Source: an uncultured Collinsella sp.
Lineage (GTDB): Bacteria; Actinomycetota; Coriobacteriia; Coriobacteriales; Coriobacteriaceae
Reading direction: 5' to 3'
Assembly: GCA_905208635.1 (NCBI GenBank)
Contig: CAJLPX010000015.1
Location: forward strand, 1-50,679
Length of the DNA: 50,679 nucleotides
The stretch's first letter is position 1; every line of letters begins with the position of its first letter. Below are positions 1-6,232 of the stretch, in pieces. The notes below the pieces were generated by a model, which was not told the origin of the DNA, ran no database searches, and saw nothing but the letters and a program-made list of their open reading frames with translations. Made by a program: the position numbers and the translations under genes.

Positions 1-2
1 GT

Positions 3-284
3 GGCCGTGGCGGCGACCGTGGCGGTCGCGGCGGCTTTGGCGATCGCGGTGGCCGCGGCGGTGACCGCGGCGGTCGCGGTGGCGATCGCGGTGGCCGTGG
101 CGGCTTTGGTGACCGTGGCGGCGACCGTGGCGGTCGCGGCGGCTTCGGCGGCAACCGTGGTGGTTATGGTGACCGCGGTGGCAACCGTGGCGGCTTTGGC
201 GGCAACCGTGGTAACGACCGCGGCGGTCGCGGTGGCGATCGCGGCGGCCGCAACGGTGGCGGCTTCCGCGGCAACCGCTTCTAA
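3..284 (+). CDS. C-terminal RGG-rich tail of a probable DEAD-box RNA helicase (5' truncated)
   Basis: The gene enters from the left edge and only its last 93 codons are present; stop TAA is at 282-284. In the frame whose codons begin at position 3 the product is built from Gly-Arg-Gly-Gly-Asp/Phe/Asn units (GRGGDRGG, GRGGFGDRGG, GGNRGGYGDRGG) and ends GGGFRGNRF. Such low-complexity RGG tails bind RNA and are typical of the C-terminus of actinobacterial DeaD/RhlE-type helicases, following the helicase core and RNA-binding domain. The core is outside the window, so helicase identity is inferred; another RGG-tailed RNA-binding protein is possible. Two other frames are also open, because the GGN-rich repeat reads as Ala/Val in frame 1, but only this frame gives a coherent motif. 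The internal DNA repeats make the tail length likely to vary between strains. Confidence 0.75.
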   Translation, partial: GRGGDRGGRGGFGDRGGRGGDRGGRGGDRGGRGGFGDRGGDRGGRGGFGGNRGGYGDRGGNRGGFGGNRGNDRGGRGGDRGGRNGGGFRGNRF

Positions 285-287
285 TTA

Positions 288-314
288 GTTACGCGGTTCT
301 ACGAACCGCGTAAC
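288..314. terminator. 12-bp perfect hairpin after the RGG-tail gene
   Basis: GTTACGCGGTTC (288-299) and GAACCGCGTAAC (303-314) form a perfect 12-bp stem with a 3-base loop, starting 4 bases after the stop codon. There is no strong T-run, so it could act as a terminator or as a 3'-end protecting hairpin. Confidence 0.5.
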
Positions 315-327
315 CAGTTGACGCTGC

Positions 328-426
328 AAACGCCCCTAAGCGGCAATCTGACGTTCAATTTCAAGGGCGCGACCATAAGGTCAGCGCCCTTTCATTTCAC
401 GTCACCTTGCTCGCTTAGGGGCGTTT
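328..426. repeat. Three-tier nested inverted repeat (~99 bp)
   Basis: Outer arms 328-342 and 412-426 are perfectly complementary over 15 bases (AAACGCCCCTAAGCG). Inside them TGACGT (349-354) pairs with ACGTCA (399-404). Inside those AAGGGCGC plus GACC (363-374) pairs with GGTC and GCGCCCTT (379-391) around an ATAA loop. The right arm runs into TTTT (424-427), so it could end transcription on the plus strand. The nested pairing suggests a structured RNA, a composite terminator or a small palindromic element. Confidence 0.55.
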
Positions 427-476
427 TCGCTGACTTATGCTCAACCTGCGGCGTTGTCTTGCTCCGGGGGTGGCAG

Positions 477-574
477 TTGGGGACGTTCCTTTTCTGCCGG
501 TAGTTTGGGACACTCCTTGTCAGGTAGTCATTGGGGACGTTCTTGTTTGACTAGTCGTTTAAGAACGTCCCCAA
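477..574. repeat. GGGGACGTTC-type intergenic palindrome cluster
   Basis: The unit TTGGGGACGTTC(C/T)T occurs at 477-490 and 531-544. A degenerate copy (TTTGGGACACTCCTT) lies at 504-518, and an exact inverted copy, AAGAACGTCCCCAA, at 561-574. The last two good copies form a 14-bp stem, extended outward by TAGTC/GACTA. This is REP-like organisation; no transposase is nearby. Confidence 0.6.
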
Positions 575-588
575 CGACTACATAGCAT

Positions 589-652
589 GAGAGTGGATAA
601 TCTCCCGGTTTGAGTCTGCATTCAAGCTCAAAGTGGGAGATTATCCACTCTC
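589..652. repeat. 64-bp hairpin with perfect 18-bp stem, 3' of pdxT
   Basis: GAGAGTGGATAATCTCCC (589-606) and GGGAGATTATCCACTCTC (635-652) are perfectly complementary. Inside them TTTGAG (609-614) pairs with CTCAAA (627-632). On the plus strand it is followed by GTTTTTG, a terminator-like layout. It lies 13 bases beyond the pdxT stop, so it may also end or protect the pdxST mRNA. Its length and perfection suggest a dispersed intergenic palindrome. Confidence 0.6.
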
Positions 653-665
653 GTTTTTGTTCTAC

Positions 666-1253
666 CTACATTTGTAGGAACAGTTCGTGGAGGCGGGTGT
701 CTTCATCGAGTTCGGGGTGGAAGGTTACGCCGAGCTGGTTGCCCTGGCGGGCGGCGACGATGCGGCCATCGACCTCTGCCAAGGCCTTGGCGTCGCCGTG
801 GACCTCGACGATGCGGGGCGCGCGGATAAATGTCAGCGGCACTTCACCGTCGATGCCGTCTACCTGTCCCTTGGTGCGAAAACTGCCGAGCTGTCTGCCA
901 TAGGCATTGCGCTCAACGAGCACATCCATGGTTGCCAAACGCGGCGTGCCCTTATCGTCATGAGCGGCAAGGTCGTGAGCCAGCAGAATCAGGCCGGCGC
1001 AGGTGCCCAGGACGGGCATGCCTTCAGCGATACGGGTACGAAGCTCATCGAGCATACCAAGCTCGGCAAGTAACTTGCCCTGAACGGTGGACTCGCCGCC
1101 GGGGAGGACCAGGCGGTCAAAGTTCTGCTGCAAATCGGCCGCCTGCCTCATCTCGATACAACGTGCGCCCAGCTCGGACAGTCTTGCCTCGTGCTCGGCA
1201 AAAGCGCCCTGGACCGCCAGCACGGCGACCGTTTGGTCTGCATAATCGCTCAT
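666..1253 (-). CDS. pdxT: Pyridoxal 5'-phosphate synthase glutaminase subunit PdxT
   Basis: This 195-aa protein is the class I glutaminase of the PLP synthase. It hydrolyses glutamine and passes ammonia to PdxS in the dodecameric PdxS-PdxT complex of the ribose-5-phosphate-dependent vitamin B6 pathway. Visible signatures are PGGESTVQGKLL near residue 51, the nucleophile Cys85 in VLGTCAGLIL, and the catalytic His179 and Glu181 in FHPEL; its length is normal for PdxT (about 190 aa). It begins 20 bases after the pdxS stop on the same strand, so the two form an operon. The 64-bp hairpin follows it. The identification is firm. Confidence 0.97.
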   Translation of the reverse strand: MSDYADQTVAVLAVQGAFAEHEARLSELGARCIEMRQAADLQQNFDRLVLPGGESTVQGKLLAELGMLDELRTRIAEGMPVLGTCAGLILLAHDLAAHDDKGTPRLATMDVLVERNAYGRQLGSFRTKGQVDGIDGEVPLTFIRAPRIVEVHGDAKALAEVDGRIVAARQGNQLGVTFHPELDEDTRLHELFLQM

Positions 1254-1273
1254 GTGCGATCCTTTCTGCTGGA

Positions 1274-2164
1274 CTAGCGCCCGCGCTCCTCCATGATGAT
1301 CTCGATTTCGTCGGCGTTGATGCCCACCATGGCCTCGCCCAGGTCCTCCGAAAGCTCGGCGATGAGCTTGGCGTCGGTGAAGTTTGCCACGGCCTTGACG
1401 ATGGCGGCGGCGCGCTTGGCGGGGTCGCCGCTCTTAAAGATGCCCGAGCCAACAAAGACGCCCTCGGCGCCCAGCTGCATCATCAGCGCGGCGTCGGCGG
1501 GGGTCGCGACTCCGCCGGCGGCAAAGTTTACGACGGGGAGCTTGCCCGTGGCATGGACCTCGCGCACCAGCTCGACCGGAACCTGCAGCTGCTTGGCTGC
1601 CTCAAAGAGCTCGTCGTCGCGCAGAGCAACAACGTCGCGGATCTGCTTTTGGATCTTGCGCATGTGACGCACGGCCTGAACGACGTCGCCCGTGCCCGGC
1701 TCGCCCTTGGTACGAATCATCGTGGCGCCCTCAGCAACACGGCGCAACGCCTCGCCCAGATCGCGGGCGCCGCAGACAAACGGCACGTCAAACTGGGTCT
1801 TGTCGATGTGATAGACGTCATCGGCAGGGGAGAGGACCTCGGACTCATCGATGTAATCGATCTCGATGGCCTGCAGGACCTGCGCCTCGACAATGTGACC
1901 GATGCGACACTTGGCCATAACGGGGATGGAGACGGCCTCCTGGATGCCCTTGATCATCTTGGGGTCGCTCATGCGCGACACACCACCTGCGGCACGGATA
2001 TCGGCCGGGATGCGCTCGAGTGCCATGACGGCGCAGGCGCCTGCCTCTTCGGCGACGCGTGCTTGCTCGGGCGTGGTGACGTCCATGATGACGCCGCCCT
2101 TGAGCATCTGCGCGAGCTCGCGATTGAGTTTGACGCGATCGGCCTTGTTGGTCTGTTCTGCCAT
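1274..2164 (-). CDS. pdxS: Pyridoxal 5'-phosphate synthase lyase subunit PdxS
   Basis: This 296-aa (beta/alpha)8-barrel enzyme condenses ribose/ribulose 5-phosphate, glyceraldehyde 3-phosphate and ammonia to PLP. The start is placed at the ATG giving MAEQTNKADRVKLN because AAGGGAG lies just upstream at good spacing; a longer in-frame start at 2206 lacks this support. Visible PdxS signatures are MKGGVIMDV-type N-terminal sequence (here MLKGGVIMDVTT), VMALERIPADIR, the Schiff-base lysine region PVMAKCRIGH, the second lysine in MIRTKGEPGTG, and the phosphate-binding VFVGSGIFKSGDP. It is the first gene of the pdxST operon, transcribed away from pdxR. Confidence 0.98.
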   Translation of the reverse strand: MAEQTNKADRVKLNRELAQMLKGGVIMDVTTPEQARVAEEAGACAVMALERIPADIRAAGGVSRMSDPKMIKGIQEAVSIPVMAKCRIGHIVEAQVLQAIEIDYIDESEVLSPADDVYHIDKTQFDVPFVCGARDLGEALRRVAEGATMIRTKGEPGTGDVVQAVRHMRKIQKQIRDVVALRDDELFEAAKQLQVPVELVREVHATGKLPVVNFAAGGVATPADAALMMQLGAEGVFVGSGIFKSGDPAKRAAAIVKAVANFTDAKLIAELSEDLGEAMVGINADEIEIIMEERGR

Positions 2165-2221
2165 GGTTGCTCCCTTGGTTGGCATGTGCATTGCTTGACG
2201 GAACATCCTATCGGGGAGCTG

Positions 2222-2298
2222 GGTATGGCGAAATACTCAGTTTTCGAGATAATTACAAGGTCAGACTAATACCAGAATGAATGACTTAATAAGGTCAG
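2222..2298. promoter_or_regulatory. pdxR-pdxS intergenic region with probable PdxR operator
   Basis: The divergent spacer is only about 145 bases. It has a direct repeat AAGGTCAG at 2257-2264 and 2291-2298 (34 bases apart, about three helical turns) and an inverted pair GGTAT (2222-2226)/ATACC (2269-2273). Known PdxR regulators of the MocR class bind spaced repeats in this same position, activate pdxST and repress themselves. Assigning these bases as the operator is inference. Confidence 0.45.
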
Positions 2299-2309
2299 GT
2301 GACAAACTC

Positions 2310-3749
2310 ATGCTTGACTACAATTTGGAAAAACGCGGCGAGGCATCGCTTTATGAGTATATTTATCAGCAAATTCGAGATGATATCGTTGCTGGACGCA
2401 TTGCGGCGGGGGAGCATCTTCCGTCTAAGCGCGCCTTTGCCAGTCATCTGGGAATCAGTGTCATTACTATCGAGAATGCATATAGCCAGTTGCTTGCCGA
2501 GGGCTATATTTGCTCAATGCCGCGTCGTGGCTACTACGCTTGCGAACTTCCGGATGCACCGGTTTTGGCTTCGGCTGCGGAGGGCATCGACCGAGATGCC
2601 GTCTCTGTGGGCCCCAGCGCGTATGATGTCAACGGACAGGTCGAGCGATTCGATGCGCTCTCTCCTTCCGCTTTGGAGGCGGCGCGGCTTTGGCAAAGCG
2701 CGCTACGGGCGACGCTGGCATCCGAAGACGAACGCGAAATCTTTTCGACCGCGCCGGCACAGGGCACCGCTCGGCTACGACGCGCAATTGCTCACCATCT
2801 GCGCGGGACAAGGGGCATGAATGTCGACCCCGACAACATCGTTATCGGTGCGGGCGCCCAGCTGCTCGATACCATGTTGGTTCAGTTGCTTGGCGCGGAC
2901 AAGGTGTATGCCGTCGAGGATCCAGGCTATTTGCGCTTGACGCGCATCTATCAGGTCATGGGTTGCGAAGTGCGGCATGTCCCGTTGGATGCTGAGGGCG
3001 TGGACTTGAGCGCGCTGCAGAAAACCGGGACCGATGTCCTTCACCTGATGCCGTCTCATCAGTATCCGACCGGTCTTGTGACGAGCATTGCGCGTCGCTA
3101 TGCGCTGCTGAGCTGGGCCGCCGAGCGGCCAGGTCGGTATCTCATCGAAGATGACTTTGATTGTGAGTTTCGCCTTGCCGGCAAGCCGATTCCCGCGCTC
3201 GCGTCGATCGATGCCGCCCAGTCGGTTATCTACACCAACACGTTTTCGAAGAGCCTTTCATCGGCGTTGCGTTTGGCGTACATGGTGCTGCCCGATGAGC
3301 TAATGGAGAGGTTTAAACGCAACCTTGGTTTCTACGCCTCGTCGGTAAGTTCTGTTGATCAGGTTGCCTTGGCGCGTTTGCTGGAATCGGGTGATTACGA
3401 GCGACATGTGAACCGCGTGCGCGTTCGTGCTCGCGAGGCGCGTGATGGCCTGGCGGCGCTTGTACGGAAAGCGTTTCCGGCAGGGGAAGTCTCGATCGAG
3501 TACGCGGACGCCGGCCTTTACTGCGTCGTGGCCGTGGAGCGTGACGCGGGCGGAAGCTCTTTTGCACGGGCCCTCACGCGCTCGAGCATCCCTTTTATCG
3601 ATATCGGTGACTGTTTTTGGTGTGCCGATGGCGCATCTGTCCCTGAAAACTCAACTCAAATTCTTGTTCAGTATGACGATCTGAGTCCAAAAGTACTAAC
3701 TACCTTGGAATTGCAGCTAATGGGGGGGGGCATTCTGCAACCTAAGTGA
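2310..3749 (+). CDS. pdxR: MocR-family (GntR HTH + aminotransferase fold) regulator, probable PdxR
   Basis: A 479-aa regulator with an N-terminal GntR winged helix (about residues 13-78, with LPSKRAFASHLGIS and GYICSMPRRGYY) and a C-terminal fold-type I aminotransferase-like domain that senses PLP. The PLP-binding lysine is about residue 314 in NTFSKSLSSALR. It is divergent from pdxST, the usual arrangement for PdxR. I start at ATG 2310 because AGGTGA lies 9 bases upstream; ATG 2277 has no clear ribosome site. Two oddities occur at the end. A run of nine G (3722-3730) precedes the last eight codons, and the TGA stop lies inside the inverted end of a 119-bp repeat that begins at 3744. The natural C-terminus may therefore have been altered by repeat insertion. 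Confidence 0.88.
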   Translation: MLDYNLEKRGEASLYEYIYQQIRDDIVAGRIAAGEHLPSKRAFASHLGISVITIENAYSQLLAEGYICSMPRRGYYACELPDAPVLASAAEGIDRDAVSVGPSAYDVNGQVERFDALSPSALEAARLWQSALRATLASEDEREIFSTAPAQGTARLRRAIAHHLRGTRGMNVDPDNIVIGAGAQLLDTMLVQLLGADKVYAVEDPGYLRLTRIYQVMGCEVRHVPLDAEGVDLSALQKTGTDVLHLMPSHQYPTGLVTSIARRYALLSWAAERPGRYLIEDDFDCEFRLAGKPIPALASIDAAQSVIYTNTFSKSLSSALRLAYMVLPDELMERFKRNLGFYASSVSSVDQVALARLLESGDYERHVNRVRVRAREARDGLAALVRKAFPAGEVSIEYADAGLYCVVAVERDAGGSSFARALTRSSIPFIDIGDCFWCADGASVPENSTQILVQYDDLSPKVLTTLELQLMGGGILQPK

Positions 3750-3862
3750 GTAGACTTTTAGCACTTTGGCGACCAGGCAGTTTTGTAACAAGCTATCTAC
3801 CTGCGGTTTTGAAAAGCAGGATGACCGGCCTGCTCGGGATGTTCAAAAAAGTCTACTCACTT
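3744..3862. repeat. 119-bp inverted-ended repeat, copy A
   Basis: Begins AAGTGAGTAGACTTTT and ends with the exact inverse AAAAGTCTACTCACTT. The arms extend as an imperfect inverted repeat to about 37 bases (CGACCAGGC against GCCTGCTCG). The central CTACCTGCGGTTTT starts 53 bases in. The left end carries stop codons in two frames and supplies the pdxR stop. Copies B (5164) and C (18218) have exactly the same length with no gaps in alignment. Confidence 0.85.
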
Positions 3863-3896
3863 GCCGCGCAAAGCTCCTGCATGAGAAAAAAATGGG

Positions 3897-3962
3897 GTTT
3901 TCAACAGGGCTTCGTCCAGCTCTCGGCAAGCTTTTGGCCAGTTGGGGAGGGCTGTTGAAAAC
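3897..3962. repeat. Inverted repeat upstream of the nuclease-like gene
   Basis: GTTTTCAACAG (3897-3907) and CTGTTGAAAAC (3952-3962) are perfectly complementary around a 44-base loop, between repeat A and the 4046 gene. It could be a leader hairpin or a regulator site; nothing else recognisable is in this spacer. Confidence 0.4.
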
Positions 3963-4045
3963 TTGGCAGTCCGTTCGGCGCCATTTTTGGTGCGTTCGCG
4001 CCAATGCGTGACTGACTGGGTTGAAATTCGTGTTTTCCTGTGCCT

Positions 4046-5173
4046 ATGAAGGATTTACTTTGTGACATATCAGCTTTTAGGTACTGGCGTTTGCCTCCTC
4101 AAGTCCGCGCTTTGTGTCCGCCGCTTCCACGACCGGAAGAAGACCGGCAGCGATATGATCTCGCCCGCAACCCGACGGCTGCGGTCGCGCTCGGTTTTCC
4201 GTTGTATACATTGGTTCGGTCGAGAAACAAACGGACTTGTCCTGCCAGCATTAGGCAGCGGCTGTTTCTTGGTGAGCTTCCCAGGGAATCCGTGCTGGAA
4301 ACGGAGCATGGGGTTTTGATTACGTCTCCTCTACTGACGGCATTCATCATGTTGCGGCATCTGACGGATCTTCAGCTTCTTTTGGTATTGGCGGAGATGT
4401 GTGGCTTGTTTGCGGTGTGTGCCCTGCCGGCGGCACTTGAGGCGGAGCTTTCGCGTGCAATTGATTCGGGCGCGATTTCGACAACGTTCGGTTGGGTGCG
4501 CTGCCCGTCCGAGGACGGCACCGCCTCAAATTTATGGCGTCGAGACGCTTTGGTTTTGGGCGGAGACCTTGACCGTTTTTGTTCAGATGTTTGCGGGATG
4601 CGTTACGGCAATAGATTTATAGCGGTATCGCAACTCGTTCCATTGGGCGCCGCGTCGCCTTTTGAGGTCGAGGCGTATTTGCTACTTGCACTGCCGCGAT
4701 CCCTGGGAGGCGAAGGTTTTTGCGGCATAGAGCTTAATGTTGAAGTGATGCTAAGCACAAGTGCTCGAGCGATTGTGGGAAAGTCCCGTGTATATATCGA
4801 CCTACTTCTTTCTTCGCCGGACGGCAGGCGACAGGTGGCCATTGAATGTCAGGGAAAGGCCTCGCACGGACGCGCAGGGGATGGCTTGCGTGACGCTGAC
4901 CGCATGACGGCCCTTCAGGCCATGGGCTACGATGTACTTCTCCTGACACACAGACAGATATCCGATGAGGGTAGATTCCACGCGATCGTTAAGGCCGTAT
5001 GCAGGATGCTCGATGCTGAATACCGTGATAAAAGCTCAGATGAGCAAAGGGCTGAGACATTACTCCGGTCTGAACTATTCGTTGACTGGACAAAATTGGG
5101 AGTAATTGACGGAAAGATGCCCGTTAGACACAAAACAGCTCGATCGTGGACGGCTGCGGTTCTAAGTGAGTAG
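4046..5173 (+). CDS. Putative PD-(D/E)XK (DUF559/Vsr-like) nuclease-domain protein bracketed by 119-bp repeats
   Basis: The 375-aa product resembles a lineage-specific family I associate with Coriobacteriia, of unproven function. The N-terminal half (ISAFRYWRLPPQ, ETEHGVLITSPLLTAF) looks like the substrate/antitoxin-type region seen in AbiEi-like proteins. The C-terminal third carries a Vsr/DUF559-like nuclease core: Asp in VYIDLLL, then IECQGKASHG, then DADRMTALQAMGYDVLLLTHRQI. The usual acid-x-Lys is Glu-Cys-Gln, so catalysis is uncertain. ATG 4046 (MKDLLCDISAF) is preferred to GTG 4040; neither has a strong ribosome site. The TAG stop lies within copy B of the repeat, and copy A ends 183 bases before the start. 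Base use is somewhat less GC-rich than in its neighbours. I infer a mobile or repeat-associated accessory gene. Confidence 0.6.
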   Translation: MKDLLCDISAFRYWRLPPQVRALCPPLPRPEEDRQRYDLARNPTAAVALGFPLYTLVRSRNKRTCPASIRQRLFLGELPRESVLETEHGVLITSPLLTAFIMLRHLTDLQLLLVLAEMCGLFAVCALPAALEAELSRAIDSGAISTTFGWVRCPSEDGTASNLWRRDALVLGGDLDRFCSDVCGMRYGNRFIAVSQLVPLGAASPFEVEAYLLLALPRSLGGEGFCGIELNVEVMLSTSARAIVGKSRVYIDLLLSSPDGRRQVAIECQGKASHGRAGDGLRDADRMTALQAMGYDVLLLTHRQISDEGRFHAIVKAVCRMLDAEYRDKSSDEQRAETLLRSELFVDWTKLGVIDGKMPVRHKTARSWTAAVLSE

Positions 5174-5282
5174 GCTTTTGGCACTTTGGCGACCAGGCCG
5201 TTTTGAAACAAGTCATTTACCTGCGACTTTATAAAGCAATACGGATGGTCTGCTCGGCAAGTTTCGAAAAGTCTACTCACTT
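5164..5282. repeat. 119-bp inverted-ended repeat, copy B
   Basis: Same length and orientation as copy A. It has one mismatch in the left end (AAGTGAGTAGGCTTTT) and an intact right end AAAAGTCTACTCACTT. The core TTTACCTGCGACTTT is at the same offset (53). The first ten bases supply the TAG stop of the upstream gene. Internal stem bases differ between copies, while the arms stay roughly complementary. Confidence 0.85.
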
Positions 5283-5349
5283 AGTTTTTGACGAGAAACC
5301 GATGCCGAAGATAGCTCTATTTCAGGGCGTTAACGAGTCCTCGAGACAC

Positions 5350-5382
5350 AAAAAGGCCCGAACCAATACGGTCCGGGCCTTC
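5350..5382 (-). terminator. Rho-independent terminator of the rubrerythrin gene
   Basis: On the minus strand AAGGCCCGGACC, loop GTATT and GGTTCGGGCC are followed by TTTTT. It lies 34 bases after the stop codon. Confidence 0.85.
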
Positions 5383-5415
5383 TTCGAGCTAGAGGTTATG
5401 TCTCAGGCAGTTGGC

Positions 5416-5976
5416 TTAGCCAAAGTAGCGCTTGAGCAGGCCAGCGAAAGCCTTGCCGTGGCGAGCCTCGTCGCGAGCCATCTCGTGCACGGTGTCGTGG
5501 ATGGCATCGAGGCCAGCGGCCTTGGCGCGCTTGGCAAGATCGGTTTTGCCGGCGGTGGCGCCGTTCTCGGCCTCAACGCGCATCTCGAGGTTCTTCTTGG
5601 TGGAGTCGGTCACGACCTCGCCCAGAAGCTCGGCGAACTTGGCGGCGTGCTCGGCCTCCTCGTGGGCAGCCTTCTCCCAGTACAGGCCGATCTCGGGATA
5701 GCCCTCGCGATGGGCGACGCGAGCCATGGCCAGGTACATGCCGACCTCAGAGCACTCGCCCTCAAAGTTGGCGCGCAGGTCGGCAACGATGTCCTCGGAG
5801 ACGCCCTCCATCTTGGCGACGCCCACGACGTGCTCGGCAGCCCACTCGAGCTGGCCCTCCTCCTGCTTCAGGAAGCGAGAGCCGGGAACGCCGCACTGGG
5901 GGCACTTGAAATCCTCGGGCAGCTGGTCGCCGTCGAACTCTTCCACATAACCGCAAACGGGGCAAACAAACTTCAT
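5416..5976 (-). CDS. Reverse rubrerythrin (N-terminal rubredoxin, C-terminal di-iron domain)
   Basis: A 186-aa cytosolic peroxide-reducing protein of anaerobes. Unusually for the name-giving family, the rubredoxin domain comes first: MKFVCPVCGY and FKCPQCGVPG supply four Cys ligands for one iron within residues 1-45. The di-iron four-helix domain follows, with Glu/His ligands in FEGECSEVGMYLAMA, WEKAAHEEAEHAAKF and HEMARDEARHGKAF. This order matches the clostridial reverse rubrerythrins that act as NADH-linked peroxidases. The start MKFVC is chosen because GAAAGGATC precedes it and the rubredoxin begins there; upstream in-frame codons would add 31 unrelated residues. It is probably oxygen/peroxide-induced. 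Confidence 0.93.
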   Translation of the reverse strand: MKFVCPVCGYVEEFDGDQLPEDFKCPQCGVPGSRFLKQEEGQLEWAAEHVVGVAKMEGVSEDIVADLRANFEGECSEVGMYLAMARVAHREGYPEIGLYWEKAAHEEAEHAAKFAELLGEVVTDSTKKNLEMRVEAENGATAGKTDLAKRAKAAGLDAIHDTVHEMARDEARHGKAFAGLLKRYFG

Positions 5977-6011
5977 GATTCGATCCTTTCGATCGATGGC
6001 GATGGTGCGCT

Positions 6012-6042
6012 CGTCCGGTCCCGTAAGGGCCCTCTCCGGACG
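6012..6042 (-). promoter_or_regulatory. Leader hairpin of the rubrerythrin mRNA
   Basis: CGTCCGG (6012-6018) pairs with CCGGACG (6036-6042), with CCC/GGG inside, in the 5' untranslated region between the predicted promoter and the start codon. Confidence 0.4.
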
Positions 6043-6090
6043 TGCGTCTTGACGAGTTCTATTATCCATAAATGAGACCGAATGTGAAGC

Positions 6091-6118
6091 CTATTAGGAA
6101 TGATTTTTAATAAAACAA
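6091..6118 (-). promoter_or_regulatory. Predicted promoter of the rubrerythrin gene
   Basis: Read on the minus strand: TTGTTT (-35, 6118-6113), 16 bases, TAATAG (-10, 6096-6091), in a conspicuously AT-rich patch. A leader of about 105 bases would result. No clear PerR box was found. Confidence 0.4.
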
Positions 6119-6135
6119 TTTAAGCATGTGTAGAT

Positions 6136-6213
6136 GTTGATTGATTAACGATTGCTAGACCTCGTGCGACCTCCGATGAGTACAATCGGTCGAGCAAATG
6201 TTGACCAATCAAC
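6136..6213 (+). promoter_or_regulatory. Paired GTTGA-type operators before the alcohol dehydrogenase gene
   Basis: GTTGACCAATCAAC at 6200-6213 is a palindrome (GTTGA-N4-TCAAC). A related GTTGATTGATTAAC lies at 6136-6149. Between them TACAAT (6181-6186) could be a -10 box, which would put the palindrome at the transcription start. A TetR-like repressor site is a reasonable inference. Confidence 0.35.
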
Positions 6214-6232
6214 AAATGAAGGAGCTTCCTTT

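Noticed and set aside
1..288. Ala/Val-rich reading of the left edge in frame 1
   Set aside because: Composition arises from reading GGN-rich RGG codons out of frame; the frame starting at 3 gives a coherent RGG tail.
830..2269. 479-codon plus-strand frame opposite pdxST
   Set aside because: Antisense to pdxT and pdxS, which are unmistakable; low-complexity Leu/Ala/Asp/Gly composition.
5203..6075. 290-codon plus-strand frame opposite the rubrerythrin gene
   Set aside because: Antisense to the rubrerythrin gene and running through repeat B and the terminator; no motif.
6108..6124. PerR/Fur box upstream of the rubrerythrin gene
   Set aside because: The AT-rich patch has only partial symmetry and no convincing match to a peroxide-repressor consensus.
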